NCBI GenBank assembly: GCA_900549915.1
Contig: URQF01000033.1
Location: 1-11,855 of the forward strand
Reading direction: 5' to 3'
DNA length: 11,855 nt
From: an uncultured Mollicutes bacterium
GTDB lineage: Bacteria > Bacillota_I > Bacilli_A > RFN20 > CAG-288
Shown: piece by piece, positions 6,074-11,855 of the stretch
How the letters are laid out: the number at the start of each line of letters is the position of its first letter
How positions within the stretch are numbered: the first letter of the stretch is position 1
Notes under the pieces: generated by a model
What the model was told of the DNA's origin: nothing
The model's database searches: none
What the model saw: the letters and a program-made list of their open reading frames with translations, nothing else
Translations under genes and position numbers: made by a program

Positions 6074-7845
6074 TATTCGTTTAACAGCTTATCGAGCTCT
6101 TCGACAAGTTCCTTCCTGCGCCCGGTAACAGCAGAGAAGGCTTCTTTCTTCGTTAAGTCGACACCAGCTAATTTCACTTCATCGATTGGGTACCTGCTTC
6201 CACCGGATTTAAGCATCTTAAGATAGTTGTCGAAAGCATCTTTTGTACCGCTACGGAAGTTCTTATAGATCAACATGGAAGCATTAAAGCTGGTTGCATA
6301 CTGGTAGACATAGAAAGGAGTGTAGAAAAGATGTGGAATATAGGCCCAGACAAGAGGTTTCAGCTCTTCCTCTGTGATATCGATTCCATAATAGGCCTTG
6401 TAGAGTTTTGTCCTTTCATCCGAAAGAACCTGATAGTTGATTGGTTCGCCTCTTTCGGCTTTCTGGCTGATTTCGTATTCGTACTGAGCGAAGAGAGTCT
6501 GACGATAGAAGGTGGAAACAATCTGGTCGATTGATTTCTGGAGGAGGGCAATCTTATCATTCTTGGATAAGGACTTGCTCTTCCTGAAGTAATCTAAGAG
6601 ATTGTGCTCATTGAAGGTGGATGCGATTTCGGCAACGAAAATGGTATAGTCCTGCTTGACTAACGGCTGGGCCTCTTCCGAATACAGGGTATGGACGCTA
6701 TGTCCTGCTTCATGTGCAAGAGTGAAGACGTCTTCTAAGTCGCCGTTGAAGTTCAAGAGGATATAGGGATGAACGTTTGCACTTCCAGAAGAATATCCGC
6801 CAGTACGTTTGCCACTGCGTGGATAGACATCGACATAACCTTCGGCTAAGACATCCTGGGCTTTTTTCTGATAGTCTTCCGGATAGTCCTTGATGGAATC
6901 AAAGAAGATTTCCTTTGCTTCCTCATAGGTGTATTTCTTCTCGCTCTTTGCTAAAGAGAGGAAACGATCATAGGAGCGATGATGGTCTAATCCGAAATAC
7001 TTACGACGGATTTCATAGTACTTATGAAGAGGTTCTGCATTTTCATTTGCAGCTTCAACAAGATTGTGGAAGACGGATTCATCTATCTTGTTGTGGTAGA
7101 GGTGTTCCTGAAGGATGGAAGAATATCCACGTGCTTTCCTTTCGCTTAATTCACTCTGGACAACGCTGTTATAGATCTCACCATAGATGTTCTTGTGTTC
7201 GTTATACCAGGAATAGAGGCTTAAGAAGACTTTCTTTCGGTCTTCCGGGTTCTCTAAAGATCCTTCTAAGGAAGTCCAGTTGGACCTGTTGACTTCAACC
7301 TCTTTTCCAGAAGAAAGAGTGATTTTCTTCGGAGTATAGTCTCCGACGGATAACTGGGAATAAAGACTCGATCCACTTCCTTCCAGCGGAGCATAGTAGC
7401 TTAAAAGACGTTCTTCGACAGCGGGAAGAGTGAATTTCTCTCCACGGAAAATCTTCTCAACCTGGAAGTCAAAATCTTTGTATTCCGGATGATTCAGGAA
7501 GAACTTTTCCCTATGCTCTTTGCCAAGGGAGAGAATCTCTGGGGTGGAATAGGAATCGGCAGAGCCAAAATCATTGAAGAGATTATCAATCTTAGCAAGA
7601 TCGGAAAGGTTCTTCACATCCTTTTTATCCAGATCCGAACGCCTAGAAGCAAACCTTCCAAGATGATTCAGGACTTCACTTGCTTTCCGTTCTAAATCAA
7701 AGTATTTAACTAAGTCTTCCTCGTTCTTTAGTTTGCCTTCTAATTCGGTAATTCCGGGAAGGATGACCTTCTTAGCATAATCGAGATCTTTCTCGAAATC
7801 TTCCTGCGTTTTGTAAATATGAGTCAGGTTCCAGACTTTGTCCAT
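6073..7845 (-). CDS. pepF: Oligoendopeptidase F (M3 family zinc peptidase)
   Basis: This 590-aa cytosolic metallopeptidase is close to the ~600-aa family norm and cleaves oligopeptides, typically from intracellular protein turnover or imported peptides. HEAGH at residues 378-382 (in FTLAHEAGHSVHTLYS) is the zinc site, and Glu406 in FVAEIASTFNEH is the expected third ligand, 24 residues after the second His. The N-terminal helical PepF region runs to about residue 190, with the catalytic M3 domain after that. No signal peptide is present. ATG 7845 has AAAAGGAGA (7860-7852) at about 7 nt. It is the first gene of an apparent pepF-hslO operon; a TATAAT is found near 7873-7878. Confidence 0.96.
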   Translation of the reverse strand: MDKVWNLTHIYKTQEDFEKDLDYAKKVILPGITELEGKLKNEEDLVKYFDLERKASEVLNHLGRFASRRSDLDKKDVKNLSDLAKIDNLFNDFGSADSYSTPEILSLGKEHREKFFLNHPEYKDFDFQVEKIFRGEKFTLPAVEERLLSYYAPLEGSGSSLYSQLSVGDYTPKKITLSSGKEVEVNRSNWTSLEGSLENPEDRKKVFLSLYSWYNEHKNIYGEIYNSVVQSELSERKARGYSSILQEHLYHNKIDESVFHNLVEAANENAEPLHKYYEIRRKYFGLDHHRSYDRFLSLAKSEKKYTYEEAKEIFFDSIKDYPEDYQKKAQDVLAEGYVDVYPRSGKRTGGYSSGSANVHPYILLNFNGDLEDVFTLAHEAGHSVHTLYSEEAQPLVKQDYTIFVAEIASTFNEHNLLDYFRKSKSLSKNDKIALLQKSIDQIVSTFYRQTLFAQYEYEISQKAERGEPINYQVLSDERTKLYKAYYGIDITEEELKPLVWAYIPHLFYTPFYVYQYATSFNASMLIYKNFRSGTKDAFDNYLKMLKSGGSRYPIDEVKLAGVDLTKKEAFSAVTGRRKELVEELDKLLNE

Positions 7846-7872
7846 TGTTTTTCTCCTTTTCTAACCTTATCT

Positions 7873-7878
7873 ATTATA
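7873..7878 (-). promoter_or_regulatory. Possible -10 element for pepF-hslO
   Basis: A perfect TATAAT on the minus strand lies 27 nt upstream of the pepF ATG, so transcription would begin just ahead of the ribosome binding site. No convincing -35 is found 16-18 nt upstream (AAACAT is the best). The rest of the 7861-8001 gap is AT-rich with weak TATAAA/TAGAAT candidates for the opposing antiporter gene. Confidence 0.4.
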
Positions 7879-8001
7879 AGGATTTTATCAAATATATGTT
7901 TCCTTTTTGCTCCTTTTAATTTTCTTCCATCAGGTAAGGGGTTTCCTTATCCGTCTATATAAAATGGTTTTAGAATAAAAAACAGGAGATATTTTTTTAT
8001 T

Positions 8002-9384
8002 ATGTTTCAAAACAACTCGCTGTTCTTAGCTGCAAGCCATGAGCCGTATCAGATCCTAATCATTCTTGGTCTGATCCTCATTCTTGCAAAGTCTTTCTCT
8101 TTGCTGCTGAGTAAGATTCATGTCCCACAAGTCATCGGCTACCTGATTGCTGGACTTGTTATCGGATTACTGACTTTCATTCCAAATGACCCCTTCCAGC
8201 TCACGGTCATGAATGGTCAGAAGTCCTATGTCGGTACAGGACTTGACTTCTTTGCCAAAATCGGTGTTGTTCTCATCAGGTTCTCTGCTGGATTGGAAAC
8301 CGACTTGAAGAAAGTAAAGTCCATGGGTCTACAGTCCATCATCATCACACTTCTTGGTGTTGCCGTTCCGCTTCTCTTTGGCTTCCTAGCTGCCTTTGTT
8401 ACCAATAAGTGCACTGCTTCTGCCGCTCATCCTGAGGGCATACTGACGCCAGAAGGACAACCAGAAATCTATTCGGAACTCTATTATGGTGTTATCCTCT
8501 CTGCAACATCCGTTTCCATTACGGTCGCTACTCTGAAGGAGCTGAAGAAACTGGATACTCCGGTTGGAACAGCACTCGTCTCAGCTGCTATCTTAGATGA
8601 TGTCATCGGTATTGTTCTTCTCTCCTTGATTCTTTCCTTAGCATCCAGCGGAAAAGGCGGAAGGGATAATTCTACCTTTGCCGGCAGGATCATCAATGGT
8701 GCCCATATTACCAATACTGCTGCTAGTGTTTCTCTGATTATTGTCTTCAGGTTACTGTTCTTCGCAATCACGATTGGAATCGGATTCGTTGCCAAACGTT
8801 TCTTCAACTGGCTTGGCAACAAATATCCGCATCATATCCGTATTACGATCTTAGCCTTAGGTTTCTGCTTTGTTTGGTCCTATCTTGCGGAATATTTCTC
8901 CATTGCTGATATCACTGGCGCTTATAGGATCGGTCTTGTCTTATCCAATACGGTTGCTCAGCATTATATCGATCATCGTACGGAGACGATTGCGGATAAT
9001 ATCTTCGCCCCTGTCTTCTTTGCTAACATTGCTATGGCAAGGTATCAAGGTGAAGAATTTACGACTCAGTTCTTAGCCTTTGGTATCATCTGGGTTATCT
9101 GTGGACTCTTAGGAAAGATTGTCGGAGCTGGCTGCGGTTCCTTGATCTGCAAGTTCAAATTCAAGGATTCCTTAAAAGTCGGTATTGGCAGGATGGCACG
9201 TGCAGAGGTGCTTATTGTCTGTGCTGATAAGGGTATTGCAGGTGGACTAATCGATAATCAGATTATGGTCTATACCCTCGTTCTGATTCTTGTCAGTTCC
9301 TTCCTTACTCCGATTATTCTGAAAGCACTCTACAAAGGAGAGCCGGCAGAACAAGCAGAGCTTCCGAAAGAAGCAACCAAGTAG
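8002..9384 (+). CDS. CPA2-family cation/proton antiporter
   Basis: This 460-aa integral membrane protein has about 11-12 hydrophobic segments, starting at about residues 17-35 and 41-60 and ending at about 425-447. PQVIGYLIAGLVIG and FFAKIGVVLIRFSAGLE are typical of the Na+/H+ exchanger fold, where the unwound helices include Thr169 (SATSVS). The Asp199-Asp200 pair (ILDDVIG) is the ion-binding signature of electrogenic antiporters such as NapA-like proteins. No C-terminal TrkA/RCK nucleotide-binding domain follows; the protein ends in a short Glu/Lys-rich tail, so it is not a full Kef-type channel. It likely exchanges Na+ or K+ for H+ in pH or salt homeostasis; the ion is not determined. AGGAG at 7984-7988 is about 13 nt from the ATG, rather far. 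It is transcribed alone, ending at the following terminator. Confidence 0.92.
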   Translation: MFQNNSLFLAASHEPYQILIILGLILILAKSFSLLLSKIHVPQVIGYLIAGLVIGLLTFIPNDPFQLTVMNGQKSYVGTGLDFFAKIGVVLIRFSAGLETDLKKVKSMGLQSIIITLLGVAVPLLFGFLAAFVTNKCTASAAHPEGILTPEGQPEIYSELYYGVILSATSVSITVATLKELKKLDTPVGTALVSAAILDDVIGIVLLSLILSLASSGKGGRDNSTFAGRIINGAHITNTAASVSLIIVFRLLFFAITIGIGFVAKRFFNWLGNKYPHHIRITILALGFCFVWSYLAEYFSIADITGAYRIGLVLSNTVAQHYIDHRTETIADNIFAPVFFANIAMARYQGEEFTTQFLAFGIIWVICGLLGKIVGAGCGSLICKFKFKDSLKVGIGRMARAEVLIVCADKGIAGGLIDNQIMVYTLVLILVSSFLTPIILKALYKGEPAEQAELPKEATK

Positions 9385-9388
9385 ATTG

Positions 9389-9417
9389 AAAAGCCATCCC
9401 TCTCCGGATGGCTTTTT
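9389..9417. terminator. Bidirectional intrinsic terminator after the antiporter
   Basis: AAAAGCCATCC (9389-9399) pairs with GGATGGCTTTT (9406-9416), an 11-bp perfect stem with a 6-nt loop, then a T-run. The flanking A-run makes it usable for the minus-strand operon ending at 9441. It begins 5 nt after the antiporter stop. Confidence 0.93.
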
Positions 9418-9426
9418 CAGTGAAAG

Positions 9427-9456
9427 AAAAAAGGCCTGCTTTAAGCAGCAAGCCCT
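9427..9456 (-). terminator. Second, imperfect terminator overlapping the end of the ribonuclease lipoprotein gene
   Basis: Minus-strand GGGC-TT-GCTGC pairs with GCAG-GCC around a TTAAA loop and is followed by a T-run (9432-9427). The stop codon of the lipoprotein gene (9443-9441) falls in the loop. The bulged stem is weaker than the neighbouring bidirectional hairpin, which may act as a backup. Confidence 0.5.
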
Positions 9457-10358
9457 TGGTTTACAGTCGGAATGTACTTTGTCTGAAACGTTATGTTTTC
9501 TCCATAGCCGCCTTTGTAGTTCAGGTATTCGTAGAAAGTCCGGTAATGGTCGGCTGTGAGGAAGACATAGCGGGAATTGACTTCTGTAATGAGTTCTTTT
9601 CCGCTCTTGTAACTGAAGATAAGACGGAAAGTATCTCGCGTGATTTTCTTTCCGGTGTTGTAGCTAGCTCCTCCGATATCCCTTTCCATGTATTTATAAT
9701 CGTTGTTGTCACCGGTTGGGAGATGTACTTCATCGGGACGGGAATTGGAGTAGCTGCTGAAGTTGAGACGGAGATATTTGCCCCAAGGATCATTACTTGG
9801 CGAGACACCTCTTTTTGCTGATGTATAGTTGCTTGGCTTGTTTCCAAAGGCCATGACGTAGGCACAGACATCATCGGGTGTGATATAGGCACCGCCTTTG
9901 TAGATTGTCTTAATGACGTTACCATTGCCGTCATAGACTAAATATCCGTTGCCGTTATCGGTGTATTGGTAGTCTGTGTTCCGGATATAGGTGTCTCCGA
10001 ATTTCGGCTGGTATTCTGCTTTTGGAGGTTTATAAGGAAGCGGACCTAAGTCTCCGCTCCTGAAGTAGTGCTTGGTCCGGTAGACACTGTCCTGATAGCT
10101 GACAGCAGGAGTATAGTTTTCGTAGAACTGTTCTTCGCTCCTGTTGATATAAGGATCTTCTTCTTCGCTAATGGAGGGTTCTTCGCTGACAGATGGCTCC
10201 TTAGAGACTGTTGCGTCGCTGATGGAAGGTACTTCTACTGTTACCTTCTCGCTTTCACTGACACTTGGAGCAGCATTTTCGCTTCCGGAAGAAAAAGAAG
10301 GAAGATCACATCCTGTTAAGAAAAGACAGGATAATAAAATAAGAAAATGTTTTTTCAT
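9441..10358 (-). CDS. Surface lipoprotein with C-terminal barnase-family ribonuclease domain
   Basis: This 305-aa precursor begins MKKHFLILLSCLFLTGC (lipobox LTGC, Cys17). Residues 18-69 are a Ser/Glu/Pro-rich linker with repeated PSxS units (VPSIS, EPSVS, EPSIS). Residues ~153-285 align by eye with barnase: YIT at 158-160 (barnase Y24-T26), YMERDI with Glu225 matching WREADI/Glu73, RDTFR with Arg241 and Arg245 matching Arg83 and Arg87 at identical spacing, and TADHYRTF with His271 matching TTDHYQTF/His102. All the general acid-base and phosphate-binding residues are retained; the position of Lys27 is Pro161. It would hydrolyse RNA outside the cell while membrane-anchored. The start is ATG 10358 (GGGAGA at 10370-10365), one base after the mazG stop. 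No barstar gene is nearby, which is tolerable because the RNase is exported. Confidence 0.88.
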   Translation of the reverse strand: MKKHFLILLSCLFLTGCDLPSFSSGSENAAPSVSESEKVTVEVPSISDATVSKEPSVSEEPSISEEEDPYINRSEEQFYENYTPAVSYQDSVYRTKHYFRSGDLGPLPYKPPKAEYQPKFGDTYIRNTDYQYTDNGNGYLVYDGNGNVIKTIYKGGAYITPDDVCAYVMAFGNKPSNYTSAKRGVSPSNDPWGKYLRLNFSSYSNSRPDEVHLPTGDNNDYKYMERDIGGASYNTGKKITRDTFRLIFSYKSGKELITEVNSRYVFLTADHYRTFYEYLNYKGGYGENITFQTKYIPTVNQGLAA

Positions 10359-10359
10359 A

Positions 10360-10716
10360 TTATTTCTCCCGATGTAAGGAATCATTCACATTGAAATGGT
10401 TTCCGTGATAGCGATGATGAAGTTTGTCTAGATTGTATTTAGCAACATCTTCGAGAGTAACGCCAAGTCCGCTGGCGGTCTCTGCGACATACCAAAGAAC
10501 ATCACCAAGTTCTTCCATCCTATGTTCCTTGGGGAAAGGATGGCCTTGGAATAAATTTTTCTTGACGATGTCGGCACATTCTCCGCTTTCTCCGGAGAGT
10601 CCAAGGACTCCGTTCAGAATCCTGTTCTTTTTGCCTTCTTCGCTGATGAGGTCATAGGCTTCCTTCTGGTATTCGTCAAAGCTCAACGTTTCATTTTTCT
10701 TTTCTTTTTCGTCCAT
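10360..10716 (-). CDS. MazG-like nucleotide pyrophosphohydrolase
   Basis: This ~118-aa all-alpha enzyme hydrolyses nucleoside triphosphates to monophosphates plus pyrophosphate, usually removing aberrant or excess NTPs. The Mg2+-binding motif is complete: Glu43-x-x-Glu46 (ESGE) and Glu69-x-x-Asp72 (ELGD), within GVLGLSGESGECADIVKK and RMEELGDVLWYVAETA. A single MazG domain is typical of small housecleaning members rather than the two-domain MazG. I choose ATG 10716, which follows the NUDIX stop by one base; an in-frame ATG at 10737 would overlap that gene by 20 nt and has no ribosome binding site. Stop TAA is one base before the lipoprotein ATG, so the three genes are packed as one operon. 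The substrate is not determined. Confidence 0.93.
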   Translation of the reverse strand: MDEKEKKNETLSFDEYQKEAYDLISEEGKKNRILNGVLGLSGESGECADIVKKNLFQGHPFPKEHRMEELGDVLWYVAETASGLGVTLEDVAKYNLDKLHHRYHGNHFNVNDSLHREK

Positions 10717-10717
10717 T

Positions 10718-11227
10718 TTATTGTGCTTTCCTTTCATCGAGAGTGAGTGAAAAATCTTTTCTCTTGTACTTCCTTATCGGATCATAGCTTCCTAGCAGGA
10801 ATTCTTCTTCCTTTGGAAGTCCATCGATTGGATAGAACTTCAGAAAGAGGGATTCCTTATCATGTTCTTTGTTCAAAGGGCAATCTTTGGACAGCACTTT
10901 GAACAGGAAAATGAAGTTTGTATAATCCGTAATATCTCCGTTTGGATAAGTGACCTTGTTATGGTTTGGAGAAATAATTTGAAAGAGGATTCCGTTTTTG
11001 ACGATCAGTCCTGTTTCTTCTTTTATTTCCCGTAGCCTGCCTTCATAAATGGTCTCATCCCTGTCTAAGGCTCCTCCAGGCAAGGAAAAAAGAGAGTTGT
11101 CGCTTCTTTTCTCAAGGAGGACTTCTTCTTTTTCATTGATAATCAGGGCAGTGACGCCGGTTGCCCTGATTTCCTTATGTCCGACAAGATTTCTCAGATA
11201 AGGAATATATTCTCGGTTTCTCTTCAC
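10718..11227 (-). CDS. NUDIX hydrolase
   Basis: This 169-aa protein carries a complete Nudix box, Gly52 to Leu74: GALDRDE then a seven-residue gap then REIKEETGL. It cleaves nucleoside diphosphates linked to another moiety. The N-terminal YIPYLRNLVGHKEI resembles the NUDIX subfamily often annotated as MutT- or ADP-ribose-pyrophosphatase-like, but the exact substrate cannot be fixed. The only plausible start is GTG 11227, with a stop codon 21-24 nt upstream in frame and no ribosome binding site; the -10 TATAAT ends 6 nt before it, suggesting a leaderless message. It is first in the NUDIX-mazG-RNase lipoprotein operon. NUDIX and MazG enzymes both act on nucleotides, so a shared sanitising or salvage role is reasonable; this is inference. 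Confidence 0.94.
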   Translation of the reverse strand: MKRNREYIPYLRNLVGHKEIRATGVTALIINEKEEVLLEKRSDNSLFSLPGGALDRDETIYEGRLREIKEETGLIVKNGILFQIISPNHNKVTYPNGDITDYTNFIFLFKVLSKDCPLNKEHDKESLFLKFYPIDGLPKEEEFLLGSYDPIRKYKRKDFSLTLDERKAQ

Positions 11228-11232
11228 GGAAA

Positions 11233-11242
11233 TATTATAATA
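11233..11242. promoter_or_regulatory. Palindromic -10 shared by two divergent genes
   Basis: TATTATAATA is a perfect 10-bp palindrome giving TATAAT on the plus strand (11236-11241) and on the minus strand (11239-11234). The minus GTG start of NUDIX lies 6 nt after its -10, and the plus ATG at 11251 lies 9 nt after its own. Neither gene has a ribosome binding site upstream. No strong -35 is seen on either side, so promoter strength is uncertain. Confidence 0.65.
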
Positions 11243-11250
11243 GAAAAGCT

Positions 11251-11517
11251 ATGGAAGAAAACAGAATCGGATCAAAAAAAGCACTCAGTCTTTTAAAGGC
11301 GGGATATAAGCTCTTCTCCGTCATCGATGGTAAAGAAAACCTTTTCCTTTTTGTCAACGAGAAGGTTTTTGTTTCCGATGGGAATAGGGAGGCAAGAATT
11401 TCTCCGTATTCTTTCCTTGAAATATATGAGAAGAATGTCTTTACGATAGATCATGATGAAGAAGAGGATACCGTGGATAAGAAAAAAGATGACGAATATT
11501 ATTCCTGGCGACAATAA
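11251..11517 (+). CDS. Small protein of unknown function (88 aa)
   Basis: The protein starts MEENRIGSKKALSLLKAGYK and reads as a compact alpha-beta domain (LFSVIDGKENLFLFVNEKVFVS) with an acidic, lysine-rich tail ending in DEYYSWRQ. I recognise no motif, signal peptide or membrane segment, so it is probably cytosolic. The start codon sits 9 nt after the shared -10 and no ribosome binding site precedes it, so it may be leaderless. The plausible sequence and the clean promoter context argue for a real gene. The function is unknown. Confidence 0.7.
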   Translation: MEENRIGSKKALSLLKAGYKLFSVIDGKENLFLFVNEKVFVSDGNREARISPYSFLEIYEKNVFTIDHDEEEDTVDKKKDDEYYSWRQ

Positions 11518-11520
11518 CTC

Positions 11521-11548
11521 TTGAAAAATATCTCTGTTTTGCTATAAT
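11521..11548 (+). promoter_or_regulatory. Strong extended -10 promoter for the small Lys/Ala-rich protein
   Basis: TTGAAA (11521-11526), a 16-nt spacer and TATAAT (11543-11548) preceded by TGC (extended -10). The -35 starts 4 nt after the upstream stop codon. Confidence 0.9.
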
Positions 11549-11575
11549 GGTGAACGTTATCTGAGGTGAATTATC

Positions 11576-11737
11576 ATGGGAAAGAAAAAATTTGAAGCTC
11601 GCGGCTTCGCCGATGAGTGGAAAGTCCGTCGCGACAAAAAGGTTGCCAAAGAAGCCAAACGCGAAGCTCTGAAGAAGGCTCAGCATAAGGCCGAGAAGGC
11701 TGCTGCCGCTAAGGCCGCTGCTGAAAAAGCTGAATAA
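11576..11737 (+). CDS. 53-aa Lys/Ala-rich basic protein of unknown function
   Basis: The protein starts MGKKKFEARGFADEWKVRRD and continues as a strongly basic Lys/Ala/Glu helix-like repeat (KAEKAAAAKAAAEKAE end), about 53 aa. GAGGTGA at 11563-11569 lies 6 nt before ATG 11576. It is bracketed by a near-consensus promoter and a strong terminator, so it is a single-gene unit. Codons are GC-richer than in neighbouring accessory genes (GCC, CGC, CTG, CAG), which suggests high expression. The charge and composition resemble small nucleic-acid-associated or ribosome-associated proteins, but I recognise no family, so the role is undetermined. Confidence 0.8.
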   Translation: MGKKKFEARGFADEWKVRRDKKVAKEAKREALKKAQHKAEKAAAAKAAAEKAE

Positions 11738-11745
11738 CTGCTTTT

Positions 11746-11772
11746 AAAGTCCGGTTGCTGCCGGACTTTTTT
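11746..11772 (+). terminator. Intrinsic terminator of the small basic protein gene
   Basis: AAAGTCCGG (11746-11754) pairs with CCGGACTTT (11761-11769), a 9-bp perfect stem with a 6-nt loop, followed by six T in total. It lies 9 nt after the stop codon. Confidence 0.93.
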
Positions 11773-11807
11773 AGTATTATAGATATTCCTAGATACGGTG
11801 TGCTGGG

Positions 11808-11836
11808 TTTTGAGTTTTTCCGATAAATGCTATAAT
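11808..11836 (+). promoter_or_regulatory. Outward promoter at window end
   Basis: TTTTGA (11808-11813), a 17-nt spacer and TATAAT (11831-11836) with an extended TGC. TTGAGT at 11810-11815 is an alternative -35 with a 15-nt spacer. It faces out of the window, so its gene lies beyond the end. The ATG at 11841 reads only five codons to a TGA and is not the gene. Confidence 0.7.
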
Positions 11837-11855
11837 TTTCATGCTACATAACTGA

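Noticed and set aside
8002..9384. Kef-type K+ efflux protein with TrkA domain
   Set aside because: The protein ends at residue 460 with only a short charged tail; no nucleotide-binding RCK/TrkA domain is encoded.
9408..9934. Two long antisense or overlapping ORFs (137 aa each) in the ribonuclease gene
   Set aside because: They are shadow frames of the ribonuclease lipoprotein, lacking a ribosome binding site and recognisable protein patterns.
11841..11855. Short ORF starting at ATG at the window edge
   Set aside because: It reaches TGA after four residues and has no ribosome binding site.
1..11855. Mycoplasma-type genetic code (TGA for Trp)
   Set aside because: Genes end cleanly on TGA (3040-3042) and conserved Trp residues are written TGG.

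Overview
The window looks like a chromosomal segment from a low-to-moderate GC Bacillota, probably an uncultured gut-type Bacilli/Erysipelotrichia-like lineage. The grounds are the infC-rpmI-rplT operon with an attenuated leader, lipoproteins with LTGC/LVGC lipoboxes, strong AAGGAGG-type ribosome binding sites, and Firmicutes-like PepF, Hsp33 and MazG proteins. Tryptophan is written TGG and TGA is a stop (for example at 3040-3042), so this is the standard bacterial code and not the mycoplasma code. The lineage is inferred from gene content only.

Bases 156-3727 (+) hold an exported-protein cassette: a secreted putative zinc metalloprotease followed tightly by two lipoproteins that look like distant paralogues. 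The second lipoprotein appears frameshifted near its C-terminus. The cassette is AT-richer in codon use than its neighbours and may be accessory. It ends at a terminator shared with the convergent ribosomal-protein operon.

Bases 3790-7845 (-) hold housekeeping genes. pepF (oligoendopeptidase F) and hslO (Hsp33) are translationally coupled by TAATG. Immediately downstream lie a consensus promoter, a roughly 175-nt structured leader with an intrinsic terminator, and then infC-rpmI-rplT (IF3, L35, L20). By ribosome binding site spacing, infC starts at a rare AUA codon, so its true N-terminus lies 29 codons upstream of the first conventional start codon.

Bases 8002-9384 (+) encode a CPA2-type cation/proton antiporter ending at a strong bidirectional terminator. 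Facing it, 9441-11227 (-) is a three-gene operon: a NUDIX hydrolase, a MazG-like nucleotide pyrophosphohydrolase, and a surface lipoprotein whose C-terminal half I recognise as a barnase-family ribonuclease with the catalytic Glu/Arg/Arg/His residues conserved. No barstar-like inhibitor is visible.

Bases 11228-11855 contain a divergent promoter region whose -10 element is a perfect 10-bp palindrome serving both the NUDIX gene and an 88-aa unknown protein, both apparently leaderless or nearly so. A very small Lys/Ala-rich protein (53 aa) follows with its own strong promoter and terminator, and then a promoter facing out of the window. No mobile elements, CRISPR arrays, tRNAs or rRNAs were found.
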